Assembly (NCBI GenBank): GCA_029204225.1
Contig: CM055106.1
Span: 15,068,393-15,132,392, forward strand
Direction of reading: 5' to 3'
DNA from: Diphasiastrum complanatum
Taxonomy: Eukaryota > Streptophyta > Lycopodiopsida > Lycopodiales > Lycopodiaceae
Length of the DNA stretch: 64,000 nucleotides
Below, in pieces: positions 43,301 to 55,243 of the stretch. Position numbers and translations under genes: made by a program. The first letter of the stretch is position 1. Each line of letters starts with the position of its first letter. A model generated the notes under the pieces. That model made no database searches. It was not told the origin of the DNA and saw only the letters and a program-made list of their open reading frames with translations.

Positions 43301-45719
43301 GTTCATTCTCGAGCCATCAGCTCCTTGTATCACAAGCAATCATGCAAACCAGGCAAAGCACGAGTACTAAGACTCACCACGAATACATACAAGTAAGACA
43401 CTCAGGCAGGTTTACTAACAAGTAACAAAGACAAGGTCCCCCTTTGAGATGGTCCTGCCAACGGACCTTTGCCTGGCCGCGCCCATACAAATCGATCACA
43501 GAATCAGCCCACATAGGACACCCCTCCAACCATCCGTGCTTTCACCATTAAGCAGCACATTGCCTCAGTCACGCCCCACCACTTTTTGGTCGATAGCCCT
43601 TATAGCTAAACGATCGGCAGCTATCCTTGAATATACCACCCCCGTGGACGCACCCGTGCTTTCACCGTCAGGCAGCACATTGCCTCAGTAACGCCCCCAC
43701 CAAATCTAGTCGATAGCCCTTATAGCTAAACGATCGGCAGCGTACCCCCCAATCGTGGACGCACCCGTGCTTTCACCGTTAGGCAGCACATTGCCTCAGT
43801 AACGCCCCCACAAAATTTGGTCGATAGCCCTTATAGCTAAACGAATGGCAGCTATCCTTGAATATACCACCCCCGTGGACGCACCCGTGCTTTCACCGTT
43901 AGGCAGCACATTGCCTCAGTAACGCCCCCACCAAATTTGGTCGATAGCCCTTATAGCTAAACGATCGGCAGCATACCACCCAAATCGTGGACGCACCCGT
44001 GCTTTCACCGTTAGGCAGCACATTGCCTCAGTAACGCCCCCACCAAATTTGGTCGATAGCCCTTATAGCTAAACGAACGGTGGTCATCGTGAATATGTCA
44101 CCCCGCACCCCACAAGGCACAGACCGTGCTTACACCATCCTAATGGCAGCACATTGCCTCATCTGTCCTACGTGCAGACGGCGCCAGGCCCGAACCGCGG
44201 AAACTGACCGTGCTTACACCTCAAGGGCAGCACTTTGACTCATCAAGCCCCCGTCCTGCCAACCACCCCGACCGTGGACGCACCCGTGCTTACACTGTGG
44301 GCAGCACCTTGCACAACAGTTGTCTTGATGAACCCCGAACCGTGGCCATTTCCGTGAGATTCGCATAGCTGACCGGCCAGTCGGCTCTGATACCACATGT
44401 AGCGCAGGCATCCCAAAGGGAGCCGGGAACCACGACTTAGCTTCCCAGCCTTCAACTCTTGCCATCCGAACCCACTTGACATACAAGCAGCCAACTCGCC
44501 AACAACGATCAGACTTAACCAACTTGAAGTTCCGAGGACCAACATTGAGATCCAACCTGGCGCCATGCCAGATCGGGGGTCCCGACGTGGGTGACTTCCC
44601 TCCAAGCAAGCCGCCCGACATACATCAAACTTAACCAACTCGAAGCTTCGTTACAAACGAGTAACATCCATTCCAAGCAAGCGGTCTGACTTACATCAGA
44701 CTTAACCAACTGAAAGCTTTGTTACAAACGAGTAACATCCATTCCAAGCAAGCGGTCTGACTTACATCAGACTTAACCAACTGAAAGCTTCGTCACGAGC
44801 GCTGGAAGCCAACCTGGCGCCACGCCAGACTGGACAGCCATAAACAGGTAACATCCACCCAAGCAAGCCATCCAACTCAACCGACAGGTTAGAGCCCGTT
44901 CCCCAAGAGCTTAACCCATTCACGTTCATGCAAGGAACACTCAGAACCACAAGCCGCGACAGATATGGAAACAACCAGTTCTTGGACCAAATGGTCCCGA
45001 CAGCATACCGCTGGCGCCACGGACCGAATGGTCCCGACGGCATACCGCTGGCGTCCCGGGATACGACCCTCAGCTATGTGCCAAGTTAAAAATTTTGAAA
45101 GCGGCCTTACAACTGGCGCTTTTACCGAACACTGAAACCCAGAAGGTAATCAGAGTCAGTTTGAGGAAAATCCCACTTTATTGATAAATCTGAGAAGGTT
45201 ACATTTCAAGTGTGTGACCGACCCTAGTCTCCGGGGCGCTAGCATGCCAAGGCGAGAGCCATGACAACATTCCAGCAAGGGAGGCTGAGACTTGGTTGGA
45301 GCTCGCCCTGAGTCGCAACCCGCACTCCCCTATAGTATTGGTGTGATTCGGCACCCCCCCTCATACCAAGCACTCTACCCAAGCTGGTAAAGCACGTTTT
45401 TTCTCTCTCTAGGATTTTCTCTTTCTAGAAAGTCATTTTCTCTCTCTAGATTTTATTGATCCCCAGGCTTCCTTTAATCATGCCTAGATCGTGTGAGGTG
45501 ATTGCACATCGATCTGAGCTCTCTGGACTTCGCTAGAACCGATCAAAGATTTTCAGCCATAGGAACTTGGCGCCGGCTGGATTCTGGTCACAGTGGCGCC
45601 GGGAGCGGCGCCGGCGCCGTTGGCGCCGGGAGCAGCAGGGGCGCTGCTGGCGCCGGGGACATAGCTGGCGCCGATGGCGCCGGAAGTAAAGCTTGTAAAG
45701 GTAGCTTTACAACAGCTTG
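40350..45719 (-). mobile_element. Element B: young non-autonomous LTR retrotransposon, TSD GCTTG
   Basis: The left LTR (3' LTR of the minus element) is 40,355-41,671 and the right LTR is 44,398-45,714, each exactly 1,317 bp. By eye I find one difference (C/T in AAAGCATGTTTT versus AAAGCACGTTTT). GCTTG is at 40,350-40,354 and 45,715-45,719. The PBS complement GCTCTGATACCA is at 44,384-44,395, and the PPT complement TCCACCCCACCTTT is at 41,672. The internal region of 2.7 kb has no gag or pol. The LTRs are rich in GGCGCC hexamers near the PPT-proximal end (41,525-41,640). Insertion was recent, into the 3' LTR of element A. Confidence 0.95.
43534..44080. repeat. Tandem array inside element B, alternating 120- and 111-bp units
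   Basis: CCGTGCTTTCACC starts at 43,534, 43,654, 43,765, 43,885 and 43,997, giving spacings of 120, 111, 120 and 112. Long units contain CTATCCTTGAATATACCACC and short units contain CCCCCAATCGTGG-like sequence, so it is a 231-bp higher-order repeat. Degenerate half-units continue to about 44,310. Element A has the ancestral single-copy form. Confidence 0.88.
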
Positions 45720-46621
45720 GTATGAGGGGGGTTGCCGAATCACACCAATACTATAGGGGAGTGCGGGTTGCGACTCAGGGCGAGCTCCAACCAAGTCTCA
45801 GCCTCCCTTGCTGGAATGTTGTCATGGCTCTCGCCTTGGCATGCTAGCGCCCCGGAGACTAGGGTCGGTCACACACTTGAAATGTAACCTTCTCAGATTT
45901 ATCAATAAAGTGGGATTTTCCTCAAACTGACTCTAATTACCTTCTGGGTTTCAGTGTTCGGTAAAAGCGCCAGTTGTAAGGCCGCTTCCAAATTTTTAAG
46001 TTGGCACATAGCTGAGGGTCGTATCCCAGGACGCCAGCGGTATGCCGTCGGGAACATTCGGTCCGTGGCACCAACGGTATGCTGTCGGGACCATTTGGTC
46101 TAGGAACTGGTTGTTTCCATATCTGTCGCGGCTTGTGGGTTACGAGTGTTCCTTGCATGAACGTGAATGGGTTAAGCTCTTGGGGAACGGGCTCTAATCT
46201 GTCGGCTGAGTTGGATGGCTTGCTTGGGTGGATGTTACCTGTTTATGGCTGTCCAGTCTGGCGTGGCGCCAGGTTGGCTTCCAGCGCTCATGACGAAGCT
46301 TTCAGTTGGTTAAGTCTGATGTAAGTCAAGCCGCTTGCTTGGAATGGATGTTACTCGTTTGTAACGAAGCTTCGAGTTGGTTAAGTTTGATGTATGTCGG
46401 GCGGCTTGCTTGGAGGGAAGTCACCCACATCGGGACCCCGATCTGGCATGGCGCCAAGTTGGATCTCAATGTTGGTTTTCAGGAACTTAAGTTGGTTAAG
46501 TCTAATCATTGTTGGCGAGTTGGTTGCTTGTATGTCAAGTGGGTTTGGATGGCAAGAGTTGAAGGCTGGGAAGCTAAGTCGTGATTCTCGTCTCCCTTTG
46601 GGATGCCTGCGCTACACTATC

Positions 46622-46931
46622 CAAATGGACTGGCACCCTAGAAAATCGCCTCACGAGAGTCGGTGCTTGAGTGCTCCCATGTGGCTCCCGAGCAGCTCGA
46701 GGTGTCGGGCAACGGGCCCTGGCTCCCAGACAGCTCGCGCTAGCGTCGGGCCCCGGGCAATGCGACCTGGCTCTCGAGCAACACGTGTTGGGTGCCAGGC
46801 ACGATGCTATATTGCTCCCTAGCAGGTCCGCAACTAGGTCTCGGACACGACCTCGGCCACCTTCTCCCGAGCACACGCTCTAGGAGATGGGCATGTTTGC
46901 ATTTATATGGCCCCCCATCAAACTCCCACAT
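46622..46931. other. GC-rich flanking sequence of element A, no gene
   Basis: GC-rich sequence with repeated CTCCCGAGCA and CGGGCC-like pieces. Open frames exist on both strands but none shows a domain. It is probably older repeat sequence into which A inserted. Confidence 0.4.
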
Positions 46932-47588
46932 ATGATTATGGATGGATTATCTTTTGGTTGTCGGGCAGTGATGTGGCGCTCCGAGAAGCCACTTTAAAAA
47001 AAAATGTGTGGCCCACATCACACTCTTCCTAATGAATGAACTTATAGTTGTCCAATATTTACTTATTTACTTATTATTATTATTTACTTATCCAAAACAA
47101 GTCCCAAATACAAATACAGTCCTGAAAATTTCATATTAATAATTATATGTGCAAAGTAGCTTTACCCATTTATAAAAAGTCTGACTTTTGAAATTGAACA
47201 CTTTGATCAAAGCAAGCTAAACAATGGCTACATCAGTACTGTAATTAACCATTTCATGTGCCTAGTTTATTTGGAGTGATAGTTGTTTGAGGCAATATGT
47301 ATGGCCTGGAAAGCCATGGCAGACTGTGAAATCAGTTACTCGTTACACCTACTCATAAATTGAGTCTAGAGGCATTGATTAGGAAGCGTTTGCAAGGCAT
47401 ATTCCAGTTAGTCATCTGCATGGCAGCTGTATTTGTTGACTTCAGACTCCGATTTTATGGTGTAGATTGGCTCGAGCGCTGCCCAGTGCCAGTGGGCCGT
47501 CTTCCACAAAGTTCTACGTTCGTAGAAAGGCGTTGAAGTCGTTACTTGGTCTGATCTAGCCTTTAGTGCTTGTTTCTAAACCTGATCA
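46932..47588. other. AT-rich intergenic sequence, nothing recognised
   Basis: It contains TTATTATTATTATT near 47,072 and no coding signal. Confidence 0.5.
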
Positions 47589-47834
47589 GTGTGGGCACGG
47601 TTTTTAGATCCATCGAGCTCGAATATGACCACCAAATTGGATCAAAGCCAGTTGATCCAAGGCTATCAGCATCCTCCACCGACAAATAGGTACAAGATGC
47701 GGCAAAGGACTTCATGCTTTGAGAGAATCAAAGCAGGCTTGCGGCATCCAATGTTTAGCCTAACAGATTTTCTGATGACAGTGGAGAATCCTGATGACAA
47801 AAAGAATGCTTATGTGCTTGTGTCGTGGCCATGA
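47589..47834 (+). CDS. Small ORF, unknown, weakly supported
   Basis: An 81-codon frame, possibly starting at the internal Met (MTTKLDQSQLIQGYQHPPP). It continues MRQRTSCFERIKAGLRHPMF, SLTDFLMTVENPDDKKN and ends VLVSWP. No domain or signal peptide is recognised. It is not TE-like and lies 0.3 kb from the KIC-like gene on the opposite strand. It could be a small plant gene, a 3' exon or chance. Confidence 0.3.
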   Translation: MWARFLDPSSSNMTTKLDQSQLIQGYQHPPPTNRYKMRQRTSCFERIKAGLRHPMFSLTDFLMTVENPDDKKNAYVLVSWP

Positions 47835-48146
47835 AGCCGACTAGTAGTAAGAAGGTGGTGGTGTGGGAATGGGAAATGGCGAACTCGTCACGTCAGAATA
47901 TAGAAAATCAACCACATGCCTCAACCACTTACTTTAGTAGTTTCATGAAGATTTCGAAATAGCACTCTTGAAAACCTCAAAAATCAAATCTTCCTTACAA
48001 AATCAGGGACAGTAACCCCCTCAAGCACTAATATCAAGAGAACACTGTGGTCTGACAACGGCCAATATGCCACAATCAGCTATATACACAAACTACTGGA
48101 TGAAGCTTTGCTCCAAGAATTGTCTAAAAATCTGCTTTTCAACAGC

Positions 48147-48533
48147 TTAATAGACTTCCTCCATAAAGCATCCAAGCTCTTCGGCAAGAGCGTCGTCCAG
48201 CCATTTCTGAGCTTCAATCATGAGAGATGGGCTGAGTCTTAGCATGAGAATATAGAACTCCCTTTCATTTAAAGCACCATCACCGTCAAAATCTCCCTCT
48301 GCTATCATCGCCTGCAGTTCATCGTCCGTCATTCCCTCTAATCCCAAGAGCTTAACGTTCTCCTTTAAACTCTTGAGAGTGATGGTGTTTGCTTGCGGAT
48401 CAGCAAGAAGCCGAAAGCCCTTGCAGAGTTCTTCCATCAAGCCTTGCTCCCCGAGCTTCTGTGCCATGATTGGTAGAAAATCATCAAACACCTCGGCCTC
48501 TTTCTCTTCTGCCCAGGCATTGTACCCACCCAT
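48147..48533 (-). CDS. KIC: Single-EF-hand calcium-binding protein, KIC / PBP1 type
   Basis: A 128-residue protein from ATG at 48,533. It has an acidic start (EEKEAEVFDDFLPIMAQKLG), ELCKGFRLLADPQANTITLK, then the EF-hand loop DFDGDGALNERE (all calcium ligands present), FYILMLRLSPSLM and a helical end KWLDDALAEEL. The order and length match the plant KIC/PBP1 family: small one-EF-hand proteins that bind kinesin-like KCBP or the kinase PINOID in a calcium-dependent way, so roles are cytosolic in trichome morphogenesis and auxin signalling. Partner choice here is unknown. The upstream in-frame codons to 48,608 look like leader. A TTGCTTTGTCAG acceptor-like site lies just before the ATG, so a 5'-UTR intron is possible. 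No stops: likely a functional host gene. Confidence 0.88.
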   Translation of the reverse strand: MGGYNAWAEEKEAEVFDDFLPIMAQKLGEQGLMEELCKGFRLLADPQANTITLKSLKENVKLLGLEGMTDDELQAMIAEGDFDGDGALNEREFYILMLRLSPSLMIEAQKWLDDALAEELGCFMEEVY

Positions 48534-49160
48534 TATCGTCCACAAGCTATTTCCTGACAAAGCAATAGGAGTCAAGAAGCCTTGAGCTGGTGAGACCCTG
48601 CTACGCACTCACAACGGGCAATGTCCGTTGAAGATCCCAAACATCAGCTCCTCCAGAGCACAAGAGACCCACGCTACGATAGCACAGGAGTGCCAAGGTA
48701 AAGCAAAAGCTCTTCTACACAGCGCACGATCATGATGCTTATTAAGCAACAGCTAAATATGAAGTCATGCACATACTATCATGCTAATTATTCAACAGCT
48801 ACAGCATGAAGGCTACAATGAAAGCCTGATCCTATCCTCACAAGAACAAGCCAAAGAATCCTGATGCCTAGCGATCGGCCCAGACATGGATGGCATAGGA
48901 GCGAGATGCGAGATGGATGGAGGTGGAAGAGAGGTGGATTGGGTGATGGTAGAGAGCACAAGTGTAGATAATTACGCAGAGAGCAAGACGTGGATGGAGC
49001 ATCGAGATTCCAACAGAAGACTATTTTAACCTCTTCTAGCGTGTCTTCTGGCGAGAGCAGAAGCAGCTCGCTCGCCATCTCCCAGCCAAAGAGAGCGAAC
49101 CTCCCACGTTGAAGCAGCGGAGGAGGACGAATGTGGGAGCTTCGTGGATGCCTTCAGGAA
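48534..49160 (-). promoter_or_regulatory. Probable 5' leader and upstream region of the KIC-like gene
   Basis: Minus-strand upstream region. It includes a 96-codon open frame starting MASELLLLSPEDTLEEVK at 49,078. This has no recognised domain and may be a leader exon, a uORF or chance. No clear TATA box is seen. Confidence 0.35.
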
Positions 49161-50220
49161 GTCGAGGGAGACAAGGAAGGACCGGCCCTAAACTTAAAGG
49201 CTCTGTCCTCTCCTCCTTTCTTTTTTGGGCTTCCCACCATTCAAGGTTTTAAAGATCAATTGACCTCCAAAAATTTAATAATTATTTGCTTTTGAAGAAT
49301 TTTTTGTCTCTCTCCAAGTAAAGTCTCAACCATTGGCCTTTTGAAGGCCTTGCCCCAAGACAAGGGCCAAAAGGACATAAAAACCCCGTTCAAAATTGGC
49401 ATCAACATCTATTTCACGCCCGAGCTTTCATGAGCATGATGTCTTGCCCAGGCAAGCTGCACGGGCTTTTTTGGGTAAATGACATAGTGCCTTTCCCCCA
49501 ATAGGCTCTAAAGTGTACCTTTAACAGAATATCTAGACCTGAACATTTAAAACAAAAAAAACTCATGAAACTAGTTATAATATTCTCACACGTGGTGGGT
49601 TGGTGTATCACACTTTGAGTTTGGCTCGCCCGTCCAAGATTGATTCTTGTGACCTCACAAGTTGATATTACCAAGAAGCATTAAACTCATTGTAATGATT
49701 TAAGAAATTGTGAATAACTTCTACATTGTGAATTTCTATATATTGTTGGAGCCTTAAATTTTATTTCTAGATAAGATAAAACCTATAACGTGCATTACAC
49801 TCAAATTACTATGGTTCAAGGAGAAGCCCAAGGAAATAATTAATAGTAATACTCTTTGATTTTGAATTTTTCAATAATAGGTAGGTAGATAGTTTGATTT
49901 ATTTGGTTCTATCATCCTAGTTGCTTTTCAGAATATGGGTGGCAAAAAAATTGAAACTAGGATGGAAAGAGTGTGGTAGAGGATTCAAAAGGCATCCTCC
50001 TTTAGCAACCAAAAAACCATAATTTTTTTTTAGCAAATGAGAAACTTAAAAAAATATAGGATATCGAAGGAAATCTCAAATGCTATGAAATGTCATGATG
50101 ACATCAATAGGAGGTTACAAACCTCTTCTTGATGATATCATTTTGCAAAAAGGTTACATTGTAACAATAATAATAAATAAAAATAGAAAAGCAAATTCTT
50201 ACCACATTATGAAATTAATT
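49161..50220. other. Intergenic, no gene recognised
   Basis: AT-rich sequence with several short ORFs that show no domain. Confidence 0.45.
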
Positions 50221-50368
50221 GGTCTCGTCTAACCTGACTCATCCTATTGGGTCTTGTCTAACCTGACTCATCCTATTGGTCTTGTCTAACCTGACTCATT
50301 ATATTGGGTCTTGTCTAACCTGACTCATCCTATTGGTCTCGTCTAACCTGACTCATCCGATTGGGTCT
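50221..50368. repeat. Tandem repeat, about 29-30 bp unit, five copies
   Basis: The unit TCTAACCTGACTCATCCTAT plus TGG(G)TCTTG is repeated five times, with lengths alternating by one base. It is non-coding. Confidence 0.9.
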
Positions 50369-51930
50369 TGGTTGGAATTGTCTCCAAGTAGTTGGTCTAG
50401 ATTATGTAACTTGGGGCTTGTTTGGTTCTTGGGCAAAAATGACTAGACTCGCCATGTTCCAAATTAGGGAACTCATGTGACAATTTCAATGTACTCAGTT
50501 CATTCTCACATCTAAACATAAAGAAGTTATTTGTATAAAAGATCATGTTGGCATTTTATTTCATATGTTTGAAGTGGATTATGTCATGCAAAGAACTTCA
50601 TTTCTCCAAAATTTATAGTTTTAGTTTTGTGCATGAGTTGTTTTATGGAAAAGGATTGTAAAATGAAATGTATAGTAGATGATCTTTTGTGAAAGCGACA
50701 TGCGACACATTATGAAATCTTGCCCATAAAACTTTTCAAAAGCATTTTAATGTCCGTAAAAAAATTAGGGCAGCACATTTTACCTCATAGAAAGTGAAAA
50801 TCTATGGGCCATAAAAAAAAAATCAATTGTAATATAAAATGCTAAGACAATTCTTTATACTTGGAAAATGTCCTTTTAGTGACTTCTACACCTGATTCAA
50901 TGGTTGTTCAATTATGGCTCGGCCCAACGAGTTTGCCATAATTTTATAACCATTTTATCGAGTACAAACGTCACTAGAAAAACCACTTGTCAATACATAA
51001 AAGGTTCCTTGCACATAGTAGCATCTTGATTTTGTCTGAAGAAATGGAGGGAGAATCTTAAAGAGAAAGTATTTTTCAATTTGGAAAGCAAGGTGTGACG
51101 TCAATGACAAGTTACAACGTAACATGCGGTTGAAATGACACTCTCTTTCAACACACAACAAAATTCAAGTGATGGAATCGGCTAGGGCTCCGCACATTCC
51201 ACTATAAGATTCGAAAATCTCGTTAGGTTTGAGGTAGAAAGGGTACCACAGGGGAGGAGGGCCCTCATGGAGTCAATATATTAAACATATCAAGGCAAGA
51301 TACTTTGGTACCACTATCCAAGACTTAGAATCTTTGTGATCTCCCTCTTTTTCATTTTTATACGCTTTCCTTGGCACATGATGCATGGTTGAACAAAAGT
51401 ACATGTGGGCCCATGTTCATATGCAAGAAAGGAACTAGGAACTCTTCATTTGAAGGTCCTTTGAATGGACAAGCCATTATGCTTGTAAAATTTGAGTAGA
51501 ATTCGAAGGTCTACAATTTTACTCACAATGCGAGTTGTAAGGCCTTGACAACCTATTCAAAACATATTGAGCACAATAAATATCCTCACCAAAGTAAGAC
51601 AAATGCACCAACTCACAAAATGTCCTACATTTCATTTCATCTATCCCATCTAGAAGTATTTTTGAGTTTGAGCATTCGTTAACTCTTGTGCTACAAATGT
51701 TTAGAAACCTGTTGCAAAAATAATTATCATCATGTAGAGTTTTGCCCTTTTTGTTTTTTTGACTCTTCATCATCACCTTGATGAAGACCTTCGCCTCCAA
51801 CACATCATTGAATTGCCATTCCAAAACAAACTTGTTATTTAATAGAAAAAATTTGAGCTTGAAAGGGCCCTATAAGGATTGCCACATAGGATGGCAAAAT
51901 CTGGCAACGTAAATACAAAATAAACTCTTT
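50369..51930. other. Intergenic, no gene recognised
   Basis: There is a 101-codon minus-strand frame at 51,519-51,824 (with CNRFLNICSTRVNECSN). It has no domain I recognise, and no other coding signal is present. Confidence 0.4.
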
Positions 51931-51999
51931 TTTTGCCCATAGTTCCATATGTACCATATTTGATAGTAAACATTCTATGTATTGTATAGTCTATGGTTG

Positions 52000-52560
52000 C
52001 TAATAAAATAATATAACTTTTCAGCAGTAGCTCTAATTGAGATGATTATTGTGCCATTAGAAATCCCTCAATGAGAGCTTTTGAAAAACATCCTAGAAGA
52101 CCTAGTTTTGAGCTACGGTTAAAAAGTTACGGGGAGTCCAAAAAAAAATGCTGACTCTGATATCACTTTCAATCAAATAGGTCAAGAGCATCCAAAAGCA
52201 ATATCGTAGTTGACAAAAAATTTTGACAACAGATAATTTTTTTAACCATAACTCTGATTGAGATGATTACATTCAACTTTAGAAATTTCTTGACGAGAGC
52301 TTTTCAACATCACCCTACATGAGACAGTTTTTAGCTACGATGAAAAAGTTATGGATAGTCAAATAGTTTGAACAACTTTGATATTGCTTTGGGCATAGTT
52401 GACCAGTTTGTCAAACTAGTCAATCATGCTCGAAAACAATATCAGAATCATATCAAGATTTTTGTCCATCTATAACTTTGATTGACAATATCTTTATAGC
52501 CAAAGCTTAGAACTAGGTCATGGAGGGTGTCATTCGAAAGCTCTAGTCAAGGGCTTTCTA
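52000..52560. repeat. Degenerate repeat of about 220 bp, two to three copies
   Basis: GAGATGATTATTGTGCCATT (52,040) and GAGATGATTACATTCAACTT (52,259) start similar stretches that continue with GAGAGCTTTT and GCTACGnTnAAAAAGTTA. A weaker copy begins at about 52,470. It is an old tandem duplication. Confidence 0.6.
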
Positions 52561-52662
52561 ATGGCACTATAGTCAATCCTGGATAAGTTTTACCTCTATA
52601 GATGTTAACCATGTCTCAAGGATTTCAACCAAGCAAACTAGCCAAAAAGCTCAAACTCCAAG

Positions 52663-52664
<2 letters not shown>

Positions 52665-52751
<87 letters not shown>
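52665..52751. repeat. (GA)n microsatellite
   Basis: About 43 uninterrupted GA units. Confidence 0.98.
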
Positions 52752-52754
<3 letters not shown>

Positions 52755-53998
52755 AATTTCAAGTGGATCCCGAATGATTGCACCCCCCGAAACCGGAGAC
52801 ACTAGAGTTGTTGCCCATTCCCGAAGCCATATGAGGCTCACAATTGGTGGCAAATTAGCCAAACACTCTTGGAGGTTTATAAATTCAAACATTATATTAT
52901 CTCTGTGTGGCAATCAGCTCTAATCATCATATATGCCTACAGCACAACCAAGACTGATAATGCCACCTTCAATTACCGACTGAACAAAAGGACTTACACC
53001 ATAAGCTATGATGCTTCAAACTTGGCGGAAATGGGCATACCAACAAAAGAGCACTTTGACAAATACGGCCAAAATAGAAAAACTGGTTCCACATCTAGAA
53101 ACCACTATCAAGGCATGGAGGACAAATGATGACATAATTCTAAAAGCCATCAGGCCACTTTTGTTGTCAAATTTTTCAAAGTAGCCCAAACCAAGAAGGT
53201 AGAGTTTCTCTCACATTATTTTGCTACTCAGTGACAAGAATTGAAAAGCCTGAAAACTATAACTACAATTGGGAAACTCTAATCTAGGAGGAAATATCAA
53301 AAGCTTTGATTCTTTCCAAAGAAGCAAACTGTTGCAGGCTCCCTCTAGACCCAATTGGCAATTTATCAATAGGAGGATGAGGATGTCATACTACCCTATG
53401 ACTCTGCCGCAAAGAAACACTATCACCACAAGTAGAATGCAAGAGAAAGAAGAAAGCCCATAGGAAACCAGAGGTTGAACGAATGGGAACAAGCCTTGAA
53501 ACAAACTGGCCTCCAATCCTTGACACAAACAATGGGTATGGCCCTCCAAGAATAGAAGGAAGATGGGAGGAGTCGGGCACAATGAGTCGACTTGCCCACA
53601 TCCATATATGTGGCAAATCTAGCCCTCCACACCAAAGGCTAAAGTCTCAACATTAGTCACTACCACCCTCCCTCCTAAAAAGAGCACAAGAGTGTTGGAT
53701 TTTCATTGTTATCTCTCTATAATCCTATTGTTAATCTACATCCGTTCATTTATCCAACTTTGCATATTTACTCGTATTATCGCAGAGTCTGCAGGCAGAA
53801 CATGCTTCAAACTTTCAATGATGGCGTACGAGTCACGAAAGCTTATGATTCCATGGTTGTGGCATTCAGGAAGCAGTTTTAGGCTAATTCATCTAGATCC
53901 AACTAGAAGAAAGAAAAAAAAAATGACTTCATGACAAGAAACAAGTCAAATATTTTGACAAACTAGATCAAATGGTGAAATTTAAGCAAAAAAAGTAG
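52752..53998 (+). other. Possible gag-side remnant of the gypsy element, no clear gene
   Basis: Short open frames only. Its position directly upstream of a zinc-knuckle/protease fragment suggests decayed gag sequence, but no gag motif is readable. Confidence 0.3.
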
Positions 53999-54365
53999 AT
54001 GTCCCAGAAGAAGGCTAGGAAGGCAAATGTGTGTTTTGTCTCTAATAAGTCTGGACATGTTAAAAAGATTTGTCCGAAGCGAAAGAAACCCACAACTCAA
54101 GTAATTGAGATGCTAGGTAAAGAAAATTTAAAATTGAATATTAACAATGTTAATTGTGAGTGTAATTGTTCATTCAGTATTGCGCCATTCTTGTCTAATG
54201 AATTATTTTGTTTGAAAGGCAGAGTAAAAGGACATGAAGTTAGTATATTAGTGGATAGTGGTTCAACTCATAATTTCATTAACTCTTGTCTTGTGTAGAA
54301 ACTCGGCCTAGAAATTGAAGCCAGTGATCATAGATATAAACTATATCTAGCTTTAGGTGCGGAGT
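53999..54365 (+). pseudogene. Ty3/gypsy zinc knuckle and aspartic protease fragment
   Basis: It reads CFVSNKSGHVKKICPK, a CCHC knuckle with its second Cys changed to Ser. Then come LKGRVKGHEVSILVDSGS and THNFINSCLV, where the DSG motif is the retropepsin catalytic triad. After a stop, KLGLEIEASDHRYKLYLALG continues the protease fold. The sequence is cut at about 54,366 by an LTR. Knuckle loss and the stop show it is inactive. Confidence 0.85.
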
Positions 54366-55134
54366 TGTGTGAAAATTCACACGCATAATTATGCCCTAAT
54401 GTGTGAAAATGATCTCCTACTATTGATTGAAATCCAAGATCAATGTCAAATTCTAAGACAAAGAGACAATTCTACATGCATACATTCATAACCAAAGTAG
54501 TTCACACGTGTGGAAGTACTTCATGAAACCAAGTCCCAACAAGCTCCTCTCCTCATGTAGAGAGAGAATTCAACAATTTGGCCTCGAGTAGAGAGAGTGT
54601 GTAATACACAAAATGATTGATTTCCAATATGACTCAAAAAACTCACATAGATTAATGTAGGAAATGAAAGTACATCTCAAGGTAGTCCAAGCTCAATTTC
54701 TATTGAACCCCTTATTCATGGCCTCTCCAATCCTATTGGATGAGTGATTCATCATCACTTGATTTTGATTGGACCCCTCTAACAAATCTTTCACTTATGA
54801 TTGGACGCTTGACTCTTTGCCAAGACATTGACTTGATCACTCATCAAATCTAACTTGGACACTTGTAAGCAACCTAACTAGCTCGAGATACTTCACAATT
54901 GACTTTTGGCCTAATCATCAAAAAACATGTGTACTTGACTTTTTACCACTAAAGCCAAAATTGGCCCTATCTACTAGTGACACCTAGATGCTTGACCATA
55001 AACCTTTATGAGTCAACATGATTAAACTATTTTGACTTATTTTTCACACGTGGGAACATGCTCCACATGTGTGAGATTTGCTCACAAACTAGAAACAAAA
55101 AATTACCAAGCTAGATTTTTGCCAATTTTTCACA
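54366..55134. repeat. LTR of the CACACGTG group (about 767 bp)
   Basis: It begins TGTGTGAAAATTCACACG and ends CCAATTTTTCACA, with inverted termini. It contains TTCACACGTGTGGAAG near 54,501 and CACATGTGTGAG near 55,062. It interrupts the gypsy protease. No matching 5-bp flanks were found (AGTTG versus CTCCT), so the right flank has been rearranged. Confidence 0.75.
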
Positions 55135-55243
55135 CTCCTCAAAGAACAGCTTGGTAAGGTACTAGATCAACCAAGGAGTTTGTGAAACTTTTTTTGTGGA
55201 TCCTTTGGTATGCATATGAAATAATGATCAGCCAACGGATCCA

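Larger units (their letters stand above)
35917..46621 (+). mobile_element. Element A: non-autonomous LTR retrotransposon, interrupted by element B
   Basis: 5' LTR 35,922-36,765 (TGTTGTAAAGCTACC to GCGCTACA). The PBS variant TGGTATCACAGC is at 36,768 after a 2-nt spacer. The internal region lacks gag and pol. The PPT AAAGGTGGGGTGGA is at 40,021-40,034. The 3' LTR starts at 40,035, is split by element B after 40,354, resumes at 45,720 and ends at 46,616. Flanks CTACC (35,917-35,921) and CTATC (46,617-46,621) are a TSD with one change. The 5' LTR lacks about 370 bp present in the other LTRs. With no pol it must depend on another element's enzymes. Confidence 0.92.

Noticed and set aside
44214-44621. 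Long overlapping ORFs (MSGGLLGGKSPTSGP and MVKFDVCRAACLEG) in LTRs of A and B
   Set aside because: Two frames of the same GC-rich LTR sequence without a domain. They cross PBS and LTR borders.
45502-45756. Ala/Gly-rich ORF starting MHIDLSSLDFARTDQ, present in several LTR copies
   Set aside because: It lies wholly in the LTR, is driven by GGCGCC repeats and runs across the LTR border. Conservation only reflects copy similarity.
50221-50368. Short tandem repeat considered as CRISPR-like
   Set aside because: Plant sequence, no variable spacers, direct head-to-tail units.
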